Origin: Planctomycetota bacterium
GTDB lineage: Bacteria; Planctomycetota; UBA1135; GCA-002686595
DNA length: 37,687 bases
Assembly: GCA_012959525.1 (NCBI GenBank)
Contig: DUDB01000036.1
Coordinates: 1,137-38,823, forward strand
Reading direction: 5' to 3'
The notes under the pieces are model-generated. The model worked only from the letters and a program-made list of their open reading frames with translations, was not told where the DNA came from and made no database searches. This document shows positions 25,631 to 33,705 of the stretch, in pieces; the first letter of the stretch is position 1; each line of letters starts with the position of its first letter. The position numbers were made by a program, and so were the translations under genes.

Positions 25631-26800
25631 ATGGCCCGCATCCTCTTTGTTGTGCCACCCATGACGGGGCACGTCCAACCTACGCTCGCCGTGGGGGACG
25701 CACTCACCAGCAGAGGCCACGAATGTGCATGGGTCGGGCACGAGGAGGTCCTGGGGCGCGTCCTTCCCCGTGACCTGCGGGTTCTCCCCCTGGGCGCCGC
25801 GCCGGATGGGGGACCCTGGCGCGAGGAGTTGGAGCGCATTCGCGACCGAGCCCAAGAGGTGCGCGGCTTGGCTGGGCTCAAGTTCCTTTGGGAGGAGGTG
25901 TTGGTTCCCCTGGCCCAATCCATGCTGCCTGGAGTGCGCGCCGCCGTGGAGGCGTTCGAACCCGACGTGGTGGCGGTGGATCAACAGGCTTTTGCAGGCG
26001 CTTTTGCTGCCCGCGAGAGGGGTCTTCCCTGGGCCACGTTGGCGACCACCTCCGCCGACCGACAGCGATCCCTGGCGGATCTACCTCGCGTTCTCGAATG
26101 GACCGAAGAGCGTCTGGCGCAGCTGCAATTAGACCTAGGCTTGGAGCCCCTGCTCGCCCCGGAGAACTCACCAGACTGCGTGCTTGTGTTCTCCACGGCA
26201 GCTCTCACAGGTGCGAGCGAGGCGCCACCGGAGAGCACGCACTTCGTGGGGCCCGCCCTGAGCGAACGCAGGCCTGCCGTGGTCTTTCCCACAGACCTGC
26301 TGGCTCCGGGCACCCGTGTTCTGGCCACCTTGGGTACCCTCAACGGAGAGCGCGGGGGTCGTTTCTTTCAAGCCATGGCGGAAGGCCTGGGGAAGATGGA
26401 TCTGCAAGTGATCCTGGCCGCGCCGCCCGACCTGGGCCCCTTCCCCTCCAATTTTATCGTGCGTCCCTTCCTTCCCATCCTTGACCTCTTGCCGCACGTA
26501 TCGGCGGTCGTGTGCCACGCTGGACACAACACGGTCTGTGAGTCGCTGTCCTTTGCGCGACCCCTGGTCGTGGCGCCCATCAAAGACGATCAGCCTGTGG
26601 TGGCGGGCCAGGTGGTCGATTGCGGTGCAGGCTTGAGGGTGTCTTTCGGTCGACCCCGAGCGGCGCACTTGATGCAGGCGTTGGGGCGTGTCTTGGAGGA
26701 GCCTGATTTCGAGGAGGCCGCCACCCGGATCCAGGCATCCTTCCATCGGGCAGGAGGGGCGGCGCGAGCTGCGGACCACTTGGAGGATCTCCTCCCGTGA
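25631..26800 (+). CDS. GT1-family (GT-B) glycosyltransferase, UGT/macrolide glycosyltransferase-like
   Basis: 389 residues. It should transfer a sugar from an NDP-sugar to a hydroxyl or carboxyl of the synthase product. The N-terminal half starts FVVPPMTGHVQPTLAVG with the catalytic-base histidine at residue 14. The C-terminal nucleotide-sugar half has the UGT-like signature HAGHNTVCESLSFARP, ending DDQPVVAGQVVDCGAG. AGGAGG at 25617-25622, 8 nt before ATG 25631, is one of the clearest ribosome-binding sites here. The gene is co-directional with no gap and overlaps the next start (GTGA). Because heterocyst glycolipid loci likewise pair a PUFA-like synthase with a glycosyltransferase, a glycolipid product is a reasonable inference. 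Sugar identity unknown. Confidence 0.85.
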   Translation: MARILFVVPPMTGHVQPTLAVGDALTSRGHECAWVGHEEVLGRVLPRDLRVLPLGAAPDGGPWREELERIRDRAQEVRGLAGLKFLWEEVLVPLAQSMLPGVRAAVEAFEPDVVAVDQQAFAGAFAARERGLPWATLATTSADRQRSLADLPRVLEWTEERLAQLQLDLGLEPLLAPENSPDCVLVFSTAALTGASEAPPESTHFVGPALSERRPAVVFPTDLLAPGTRVLATLGTLNGERGGRFFQAMAEGLGKMDLQVILAAPPDLGPFPSNFIVRPFLPILDLLPHVSAVVCHAGHNTVCESLSFARPLVVAPIKDDQPVVAGQVVDCGAGLRVSFGRPRAAHLMQALGRVLEEPDFEEAATRIQASFHRAGGAARAADHLEDLLP

Positions 26801-28635
26801 TTTTCTGGATTCTCGCCCTGCTGCTGGTGCTCGGAGCCCTTCGCTTGCGCGGGCGCGTGGGCCATTACCCGCTCCTCCCCGACACCGATCGCGAAGTCCA
26901 CGAGAGTCACGTCTTTCTGACGGCACAAGGCGTCGAGCTCAGCCCAGCCACCCGACGGGCCGCGAGTGCATACGCGCGAGCGGCGGGCCTCGACCTCCTG
27001 CATCTCGTTCCGGGCAACTGGTCGGTGAATGAGTGGATGGGGTTCTCGGAGCTCTGCGACCCGCTGGAGTACCTTACGCGCCCCCTGCACGTGGGCTGCA
27101 GCGCCGGACACGCCATGCTGGTCGAGCGGTCGGTGCTTCAGCGCGGCGGGAAGGCTCTGGATGAGCTGGGTCAAGGGCTGCCGGTGGGGATGGCGGCGTT
27201 CGTGGGTGCTGCCATGGAGCTGCGGCGCTGTGCGCCGCATTCATCGGGAATAGCCGTTGCTCCGGGCCTGATCGCCCGTTCCACCCGCGGTGAGGACAGG
27301 GCTGCAGCCCTGCGTACGATTCTCGGAGATTTGGGCCCGGCGGTGATGCTCGTCCAAGGCGCCGTGTTTGCCTTCCTGATCGCATCGCTGCTCGTTGCCC
27401 CGTCTTTCGGGTGGCCTCTCGTGGTTCTCTACCACTTGCAAGTACCCCTGGCTCTGGGTGGGCAGGACAGGACGTCGCGCGCACTGTGGCCATTCATCCT
27501 GGCGCGGCTGCCCTTGGACGTTTTGGTCTGGGCCGACACCGTGTTGCACTTGCATATGCGTGACAGTGGTGGAGCGAGTGAAGGCCTGCGCGCGGAGTAC
27601 ACACGCCTGCTCGCCCAGGACTGGCGGACACGTTTCGATGCTCGTCGCAGCGACTGCCCCTCGTGCGGTTCACAAGAGCTGGCCTTCACCCGGGAGCACG
27701 CGGATTTCTTCCAGCACAAGCCCGGACGTTTCCGCATGGAGACCTGCCAGTCCTGTGGTCTTGTGTTTCAAAACCCTCGTCTGACGTCTGAGGGTTTGGA
27801 GTTCTACTACAAAGACTTCTACGACGGTCTGGGAGCAGAGAAGCTCGACTTCATTTTTTCATTCGAGCCTGACGGCTACGAACATCGGGCACGGATGGTG
27901 GAGGGTCACCTCCACGATCGCCTGGCGCCACGCCGCTGGCTGGATGTGGGTGGCGGGCACGGCCATTTTTGCCTGTCGGCCGCGGGACACTGGCCGCAGA
28001 CGCGGTTCGAAGTTCTGGACCTGGCGGATTCGGTCTTGGATGCGGATCGCAGGGGCTGGGTGGCTGCGGGGCATCGTGCGCTCTTTCCGGATTGGGCCCA
28101 GCGGCCAGAGGCGGCGGATCCAGGCCAGCGCTTCGACGTGGTCAGCATGAGCCACTACCTCGAGCACACCCTCGACCCGCGTGTGGAAATTGCTGCCGCC
28201 CACTCCATCCTGGAACCCGGTGGCTTGCTCTTGATTGAACTTCCGGACCCCGAATGTCCATTTGGTCGTTGGCTTGGCTGGGCTTGGCTACCCTGGTTTC
28301 AACCTCAGCACCTGAACATGTTGCCGCTGCGGCGATTGGAGCACGAGCTGGCAACAGCTGGATTCGATATCCTCGAACGGGAGCGCGGTGCGGCACACCA
28401 ACGGGTGGATCTGCACTATGCCCTGCTCGTTCTCATGGGTCGGCTGGCACCCGAACCCGATCGCCCCTGGCTGCCACCGACGCGTCCGCTGGGACGCTTG
28501 CGCCACGCCGCTGTCTGGTTGGTGGGGCTGCCTCTCCTGTTGCCGGCCAAGCTCATTGACCAGTTCCTTATCGGGCCCTTTGCCGGTCACTTGGGACTCT
28601 CCAACACCTACCGTGTACTTGGACGGGCACGATGA
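26797..28635 (+). CDS. Fusion: N-terminal membrane domain of unknown family + zinc-ribbon SAM methyltransferase
   Basis: 612 residues, GTG start overlapping the glycosyltransferase stop. Residues 1-~280 start with a hydrophobic anchor and hold a second hydrophobic region (~185-225, including VMLVQGAVFAFLIASLLVAP). I do not recognise this part. From ~287 there is a zinc ribbon (CPSC at 287-290, CQSC at 317-320), then LVFQNPR and a class I methyltransferase core with LDVGGGHGHF (~381-390), FDVVSMSHYLEH and EPGGLLLIELPDP. This C-terminal arrangement is that of Methyltransf_23-type enzymes with an N-terminal zinc-binding segment, often acting on sugars or lipid quinones. A final hydrophobic stretch (AAVWLVGLPLLLPAKL) may touch the membrane. 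Placement suggests methylation of a membrane-embedded glycolipid intermediate. Confidence 0.8.
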   Translation: MIFWILALLLVLGALRLRGRVGHYPLLPDTDREVHESHVFLTAQGVELSPATRRAASAYARAAGLDLLHLVPGNWSVNEWMGFSELCDPLEYLTRPLHVGCSAGHAMLVERSVLQRGGKALDELGQGLPVGMAAFVGAAMELRRCAPHSSGIAVAPGLIARSTRGEDRAAALRTILGDLGPAVMLVQGAVFAFLIASLLVAPSFGWPLVVLYHLQVPLALGGQDRTSRALWPFILARLPLDVLVWADTVLHLHMRDSGGASEGLRAEYTRLLAQDWRTRFDARRSDCPSCGSQELAFTREHADFFQHKPGRFRMETCQSCGLVFQNPRLTSEGLEFYYKDFYDGLGAEKLDFIFSFEPDGYEHRARMVEGHLHDRLAPRRWLDVGGGHGHFCLSAAGHWPQTRFEVLDLADSVLDADRRGWVAAGHRALFPDWAQRPEAADPGQRFDVVSMSHYLEHTLDPRVEIAAAHSILEPGGLLLIELPDPECPFGRWLGWAWLPWFQPQHLNMLPLRRLEHELATAGFDILERERGAAHQRVDLHYALLVLMGRLAPEPDRPWLPPTRPLGRLRHAAVWLVGLPLLLPAKLIDQFLIGPFAGHLGLSNTYRVLGRAR

Positions 28636-29462
28636 AGGGCTCTCTGTTCACCACTGCCCTGTACACGGGGCAGGTCTGGGTTCGGGCTGGTGTGCCCTGC
28701 GCGGGCCTCTTCGATTGCAGCGAGGCGCGTATGGTCCACGGGGCTTCGACGTTTCTGATGGCTGCGGGGCAGATGTTCAAGTCGGATGGACCCCAGCTGG
28801 AGCCGGCGCTTCTTCAGCGCCACAGGATGTTCGATGCCCTTGTCGAGGAATTCGAGGGCAAGGTCGTGTTGGAGTTGGCTGCTGGGCTCTCGCCCCGCGG
28901 ATCCCGGTTCAGTTCAAACGAGGCCCTGCATTACGTCGAGGTGGATCTGGCGCCGGTGCTTTCCGTCAAGCGGGCTCTCATGGCTCGGACGGTCGAGGGG
29001 CAAGAGGTGGCCCTGCGCGAGAACCTGGAGTTCGTGGCGGGAGATCTGCGCAGCATGGATCTTGCCCAACTTGTGCCAGCCAAGGAGCCCGTCCTCGTAA
29101 TCGGAGAGGGGCTGTTCATGTACTTGACCGCGGCCGAGCAGCGTAGCTTGTGGCAGCGTATTGCAGCACTGGTCGCGGGGCGTGCAGGTAGCCGATTGGC
29201 GTTCGATCTGGTCCCTGCCTGCGAGCAGGCTAAGGGCGGCGCGGCCGGGCATCTGTTGGGAAAGGTCATGGGAGCGTTTACTGGCGGAAGAGGCTTCGCT
29301 CTTGATGATCGGACGCGCGAGGACCTGTGTGACGATCTTCAGCAGTGCGGCTTCGTGTCGCCTAGGGCGCTCGCGCCTCGCGATGCTCCAGAGTCCTGGC
29401 GCGTCCCTCACCTGGATCTGCCGCCTGAGCAGCTGCTGTTTCTGGCCGAGGCTGACCTCTAG
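28632..29462 (+). CDS. LCM/TcmP-like SAM-dependent methyltransferase
   Basis: 276 residues, overlapping the upstream stop by 4 nt (ATGA) and closing the operon. The sequence ELAAGLSPRGSRF (81-93) matches motif I of the leucine carboxyl methyltransferase family. VEVDLAPV, EFVAGDLR and VIGEGLFMYLTAAEQ (about 156-170) are further family marks. Members such as TcmP methylate carboxyl or hydroxyl groups of polyketides, so this enzyme may cap a carboxylate or hydroxyl of the lipid. No signal peptide; cytoplasmic. Its end overlaps the convergent lipoprotein gene by 4 nt, and no terminator hairpin is obvious. Confidence 0.8.
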   Translation: MKGSLFTTALYTGQVWVRAGVPCAGLFDCSEARMVHGASTFLMAAGQMFKSDGPQLEPALLQRHRMFDALVEEFEGKVVLELAAGLSPRGSRFSSNEALHYVEVDLAPVLSVKRALMARTVEGQEVALRENLEFVAGDLRSMDLAQLVPAKEPVLVIGEGLFMYLTAAEQRSLWQRIAALVAGRAGSRLAFDLVPACEQAKGGAAGHLLGKVMGAFTGGRGFALDDRTREDLCDDLQQCGFVSPRALAPRDAPESWRVPHLDLPPEQLLFLAEADL

Positions 29463-29932
29463 CGCGGGTTCTCGGTCTCATTCCCATCCACCAGTGCCCA
29501 GGCCCAGGTCTCGTCTGTCCGAGGTTGGCGCTTCAACTGCACTGTGATCTGGAATTCCGAATGCGGGGCGGCGATCAAGTTGCGGTCAAAGAAATCGTCT
29601 CCGCGGACCTTCTTTCCCTTTGTCACGACCAACCGCAGGGTCACCTTGCCCAGTGGATGAGCGAGGTGGTTGTTCATGCGAGCGTAGAGGATACGGCCTT
29701 CGTAGAAAGCTACCCCGGTGCTACTCATCCTATCCAAGTCGGCTGCGGGAATGGTCCCCGTCTGCACATGGGCCTTTTGGGCCATCTCATTCAGGGTGGC
29801 CACTGCAGATCCCTGCGCCCTTAGTCCCGCGGGTTCCTCAAAGAAACAACCAGCCAAGAGCAGGGTGCAGACCATGACGATAGGGGCGAAGAGTCTTCTC
29901 CAGTACTCTTCCCCTGTGAAAGCTGGGCACAT
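29459..29932 (-). CDS. Small lipoprotein with a possible FxLYD-like beta domain
   Basis: 157 residues from ATG 29932. This start gives a lipoprotein signal with the lipobox LLAGC (MVCTLLLAGCFF), whereas the longer open frame overlaps the upstream gene and lacks it. The mature part has a beta-rich pattern (VAFYEGRILYARMNNHL, KVTLRLVVTKG, EFQITVQLKR) reminiscent of FxLYD-type domains, but that match is weak. It follows the two membrane glycosyltransferase genes by 88 nt on the same strand and could be their partner in envelope glycan or lipoprotein handling. Exported, anchored to a membrane; function unknown. Confidence 0.65.
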   Translation of the reverse strand: MCPAFTGEEYWRRLFAPIVMVCTLLLAGCFFEEPAGLRAQGSAVATLNEMAQKAHVQTGTIPAADLDRMSSTGVAFYEGRILYARMNNHLAHPLGKVTLRLVVTKGKKVRGDDFFDRNLIAAPHSEFQITVQLKRQPRTDETWAWALVDGNETENPR

Positions 29933-30020
29933 GATCGGAATCTTACCCGACTCGCCACAGATGTCGAATCGACTTTCCAACACCCCGCTTAAGGGAGGCC
30001 GTGGCATGCCTCCTGTTGCA

Positions 30021-31814
30021 TCACTCTTGCTTCCACGCTGCGCCTGCTGCGAGGACGGCGGGATCCCGGGAGAATACCCGCACCCACCTATCCTCGTAGA
30101 TTGTCTGAAGGGTCTCATCCTGAAGGCAGTAGTCCAAGATCGCAGCGGCGCGTTCCGATAATTGAGAATCGGCCACCATGGTCCGTGGCTTGTCGCTGGC
30201 TTGTCGCATTTCCATTCCCCGTGGGTCGTTCAGCGGCTGGGCAATGCGTATCCGGTGCATGTAATCGCGCTCTCCCACGAAGTCCTTGTGGAGCACCAGA
30301 AGCGAGGCATCTCCAAGGGACAGTTCGCCCTTTCGGTCACTCGCGATCGTGGACTCCAGCTCCATGTTCACGTGGCGGAAGGGTCCGCGCCTGTTCATGA
30401 GTAGAACGCGCCGACCATGCAACCGTTGGTAGCTGGCGTAGGGCATGATGGAGGTTTTATTTGTGGAGACCGATGGCGCTTCCATGATGGCCAAGTCACC
30501 GGGAAAGTTGATCAGAGCATTGTAGAAGAAGGGCCAGGCGGGCCGCTTTTCAGAGCCGTAGGACGCAGGTAATTTCACGGTCGTGGGCCAGAAATTCGTA
30601 AACGAGTTGTGCGAGCGGAATATTCCGGGAAGGGGTCCCATGAACAAGAGCAGGAGCAGGGCCACGGAGGTGAACCCCAATTGCACCCGATCCCTTGAGA
30701 CCCCGCGCACCAGTTGGCTCCCGATCAGACCCGCGATTGCACTCATGCCGACAGCAGTCCAAGTCAGTAGTCCTGGGAGCAGCACCATGCAGTAGCGCGC
30801 GATGCTGAACGTGCGATCTCCCCACTGCACCAGCGTGATGATCGCAAGGGTCTGTACGACGATCATCACCGTCAAGACCCATGCAAGAGGGCGGGCACGG
30901 AGCCAGGTCCGTATGGCGCCGATGATGGCCAATCCTGCTACTGCGAAGACCATCCATCGATGGCTTGTTCCGATCAGGTGCATGCCTACAGCAGGCCAAT
31001 GAGTCGCCTGTCCACGCTCTCGGACGGACTGTGCTAGACCGAGGACCGTAGTACCTAGCTGCCAAGTCTGACGTAGTGTCAGGGTGGCGATCACTCCGGC
31101 GATGGCCAAGAGAACTAGGGTTCCCCGGAGGCTTTCCCTTGAGGTTTCACCTGTGTCCCGGGACTTACCGACATTGCGCTTCTGAAAGTAGCGCAACGCG
31201 AGCGCCGTAACCGCAAGGCTCCCGAGGGCGGGAAGGCAAATTGGCGTGAGGGCCGCACCCAGAGTTGTGGCGAGGACCGCTCCACCCCACGCAAGACGCT
31301 TTCCCTCAATGTGGCGCAGCCAAAAATGAAGGGCCAGTAAGGAGAGCAGCGTGACGGGCATATACGGTCTGGCAAAGCGGCTGAACAGGATCAGAATTGG
31401 TGAGAGAGAAGCCAGGGCCGTAGCGGTGAAGGCGCATCCCTGCCCAAGCTGCCGGTGGACGAGGCGATGTAGAAGGAGGAGAAATAAAATCCCCGAGGCG
31501 AGCATCGGGAGTCGGATCCCCCATTCCGACAGACCCACGGTGTTCAGAAGAAGGTAGTCCCAAAGTGCAAGTGGAATGGAGACATCCGGAAACCCCTTCT
31601 CGGCCAGGATCGTGCCCAGGGTCGCGGTCTTTGCTGCCGCACTCTTCAGGGCATGCATCTCATCGCCGAGAATCGGCTGCTGCCCAAGCTCCCACAAGCG
31701 AAACCAGATGCCCAAGAAGGCGAAGGCCAGTGAACCCCAAGCGAGAACTCCCCAAGTGGCAGCCTTGGGCACTTCTCCGCGATCTTCCGTCGAGCCCTGA
31801 TTAATGGCGTCCAC
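30021..31814 (-). CDS. GT-C membrane glycosyltransferase, ArnT/PMT (GT39/83)-like, copy 1
   Basis: 597 residues with about 10-12 hydrophobic segments in the first 400 and a soluble C-terminal part. The start is a GTG at 31814 that overlaps the upstream stop by 14 nt. The first extracytoplasmic loop carries GDEMHALKSA (Asp51-Glu52), the acidic pair used by lipid-phosphate-sugar-dependent transferases. FSRFARPYMPVTLLSL and SEWGIRLPM are shared with the neighbouring paralogue. Such enzymes move a sugar from polyprenyl-phosphate to a protein, lipid A or polymer on the outer side of the inner membrane. Acceptor and donor cannot be predicted. Confidence 0.8.
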   Translation of the reverse strand: MDAINQGSTEDRGEVPKAATWGVLAWGSLAFAFLGIWFRLWELGQQPILGDEMHALKSAAAKTATLGTILAEKGFPDVSIPLALWDYLLLNTVGLSEWGIRLPMLASGILFLLLLHRLVHRQLGQGCAFTATALASLSPILILFSRFARPYMPVTLLSLLALHFWLRHIEGKRLAWGGAVLATTLGAALTPICLPALGSLAVTALALRYFQKRNVGKSRDTGETSRESLRGTLVLLAIAGVIATLTLRQTWQLGTTVLGLAQSVRERGQATHWPAVGMHLIGTSHRWMVFAVAGLAIIGAIRTWLRARPLAWVLTVMIVVQTLAIITLVQWGDRTFSIARYCMVLLPGLLTWTAVGMSAIAGLIGSQLVRGVSRDRVQLGFTSVALLLLLFMGPLPGIFRSHNSFTNFWPTTVKLPASYGSEKRPAWPFFYNALINFPGDLAIMEAPSVSTNKTSIMPYASYQRLHGRRVLLMNRRGPFRHVNMELESTIASDRKGELSLGDASLLVLHKDFVGERDYMHRIRIAQPLNDPRGMEMRQASDKPRTMVADSQLSERAAAILDYCLQDETLQTIYEDRWVRVFSRDPAVLAAGAAWKQE

Positions 31815-33627
31815 TATCCCAATCCCTGAAAGCTTCTAGCGCGCCGGGTGCTAGGGCAAAAATTGCCACCAGCTCGTTGCGGAAAACGGGTAAGTAGGCG
31901 TTGTCGCCGTCGAATTCTTCAATGAGCTGTGCCGCCTTCTTCGCGAGCTCACGTTCGGTCTTGGTTCCGACTAACGGGTTGCGCGAAGTGTCTTCGCCCA
32001 GACTTAGCATCGCGCGGCGCTCCTCAATAAAGTCACGGTGGACGATGATGTAGTCAATCCCCTTCAACCCGTGTCCCCCCGACGGCTTGAGACGTCGGAT
32101 GGAAGTCAAGTTGATGCCCTCTGACTTGCCCTGGTATGCCGGTCGCCGATTCAGAAGGACGACCCGTTGGTGGTGCATCTCTTGGTGCCTCGCATAGTGC
32201 ATCAAGCTGGCAGGGCTGGTGGAGATGCTCGGGGCTTCTATGATCGTGAGGTCATCGTTGGTCTCGGCCAGAAACCTGTAGAAGGTTGGCACGGCGGGGT
32301 AGGCGGTGTGGGCGAAGTTGGGGAGGGGCGTGACGCGTTCGGGCCACATGCCCGTGAACGAGTTGGACGCCTGATACAGATTCGGCAGGGGGCCTGTGTT
32401 CAGAACGCTGGCGGCGATTGTGATGAGGGCCGCCGGGGCCCAGAGTCCTCCCCAGCGAGCCTTGCCGCCGAGGACCCGTCGGATGAGGGAAATCTGGAGG
32501 TCGATACCTGTTGCCGTCAGCAGCAGGGCAAGGGGATAGAGCACGAGGAGGTAGCGCATGATGCTGAAGGCGCGGCCACCCCAGGGGACGAACAGGACAA
32601 TGCACCCGACTTGAACGACGGCCATCACCGTCAGCGTGAACCCGAGCGCGCGGACTCCGGGCCTGGGACTCAGCAATCCGATGATCAGGCTGATGCCGAA
32701 CCAGATTCGCAGACCCTGGTGTTGCGTGAAGGAGATGTACTCGAGGACCACAGGCCAATCCACAGGTGTTCCCTTCCAGCGGGTACGCAGCATGAAATTG
32801 CGGGCCTCAGGCAGCATGCGAAGGGCCTGGGCAAGGCCTGCAATCAACACAGCAGTAACGACTGCAATCAAGACGGGGCCGAGCACGCGGCCCTTGTGCA
32901 GGGATCTTGGAGGGCGCAGTGCGCTCCATCCGTCCTGCTTGATCAGGAGCAACAAGCCGCATCCGTTTGCAGCGGCCAATGCGGGAGCGCATGTTGGGCT
33001 CAGGCTGATCGCGAAGAGCGTACTGATGATGGCGTACCAGCCACGTCGGCGCTTGCCCGCCAACTGTTGCTGCCAGAACACAACCGTCAGCAAACTCAGG
33101 AGCATGATCGGCATGTAGGGCCGTGCGAAGCGGCTGAACATGACCATCTGAGGCGAGAGGGCTGCGAGCCAGGCCACCAGAACTCCGGCCAAGGGGCTGA
33201 TTTGCCTCCAGGCAAAGACCGTCAAGATGGCGAGGGCGAGTAGTCCCGCTAGCAGGACCGGGAAGCGAAGACCCCACTCCGAGAGGCCCACGGTCTGGAT
33301 CAAGAGGTGATCCCAGAGGGCCATGGGGATCGATTTATCCGGAAGACCATTCAGCGTCAGAATCGTGCCCACCGTTCCCGAACCGGCGCTCTTGAGTGCG
33401 TGGACTTCGTCTCCGACGACGATCTGCTGGCCCAGCTGCCATAGTCGCAGGTAGGCACCTGCCAGCCAGGCTCCGCCCACTGCCCAGAGCATCCATGGGG
33501 AAGAACCCCTGGAATCGCCCACCCTTTCGCCCGAGTGATCGGGGAAGGAGTCCGCATTTGCTGTTGTATGACCCACCTTATGTAGAGAGTACCTCGGCAC
33601 GTGCGCGGGAATCAGTACATGTAGCAC
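31801..33627 (-). CDS. GT-C membrane glycosyltransferase, ArnT/PMT (GT39/83)-like, copy 2
   Basis: 608 residues if the GTG at 33627 is used. An internal start is possible (a GTG near residue 18, or ATG at 33492 giving MLWAVGGAWLAGAY), because the first ~40 residues are not part of the family fold. GDEVHALKSA (Asp73-Glu74) is the predicted catalytic loop. Multiple membrane helices and FSRFARPYMPIMLLSL match copy 1. The C-terminal soluble segment carries the same VLLNRRP and DYIIVHRDF type motifs. A G9 tract (C9 on the coding strand) lies 24 nt upstream of the 33627 start. The two copies overlap and should be co-translated, so they may add successive sugars. Confidence 0.78.
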   Translation of the reverse strand: MLHVLIPAHVPRYSLHKVGHTTANADSFPDHSGERVGDSRGSSPWMLWAVGGAWLAGAYLRLWQLGQQIVVGDEVHALKSAGSGTVGTILTLNGLPDKSIPMALWDHLLIQTVGLSEWGLRFPVLLAGLLALAILTVFAWRQISPLAGVLVAWLAALSPQMVMFSRFARPYMPIMLLSLLTVVFWQQQLAGKRRRGWYAIISTLFAISLSPTCAPALAAANGCGLLLLIKQDGWSALRPPRSLHKGRVLGPVLIAVVTAVLIAGLAQALRMLPEARNFMLRTRWKGTPVDWPVVLEYISFTQHQGLRIWFGISLIIGLLSPRPGVRALGFTLTVMAVVQVGCIVLFVPWGGRAFSIMRYLLVLYPLALLLTATGIDLQISLIRRVLGGKARWGGLWAPAALITIAASVLNTGPLPNLYQASNSFTGMWPERVTPLPNFAHTAYPAVPTFYRFLAETNDDLTIIEAPSISTSPASLMHYARHQEMHHQRVVLLNRRPAYQGKSEGINLTSIRRLKPSGGHGLKGIDYIIVHRDFIEERRAMLSLGEDTSRNPLVGTKTERELAKKAAQLIEEFDGDNAYLPVFRNELVAIFALAPGALEAFRDWDSGRH

Positions 33628-33650
33628 ACCAGAAGCAGGGGGCCAAGCGC

Positions 33651-33659
33651 GGGGGGGGG
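33651..33659. repeat. G9 homopolymer upstream of a membrane glycosyltransferase gene
   Basis: Nine consecutive G on the plus strand (C9 on the coding strand of the minus-strand glycosyltransferase), 24 nt before its furthest-upstream start and inside the short space after the receptor terminator. Long G/C runs of this size are rare here outside codon context and are prone to slippage. Confidence 0.7.
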
Positions 33660-33662
33660 AGG

Positions 33663-33694
33663 AAAAAATTGCTCCTATTCGCCCGCGGAATAGG
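33663..33694 (-). terminator. Intrinsic terminator of the TonB-dependent receptor gene
   Basis: Arms at 33674-33680 and 33688-33694 form a 7-bp stem with a 7-nt loop. In the minus-strand direction the stem is followed by AGCAA and a run of six T (33668 down to 33663). It starts 12 nt after the receptor stop codon and separates that gene from the glycosyltransferase pair. Confidence 0.7.
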
Positions 33695-33705
33695 CGTTCC
33701 CGACG

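Noticed and set aside
32167..33243. 358-residue plus-strand open frame
   Set aside because: It is antisense to the membrane glycosyltransferase; the polar His/Gln/Glu-rich translation is typical of the reverse complement of a membrane protein gene.
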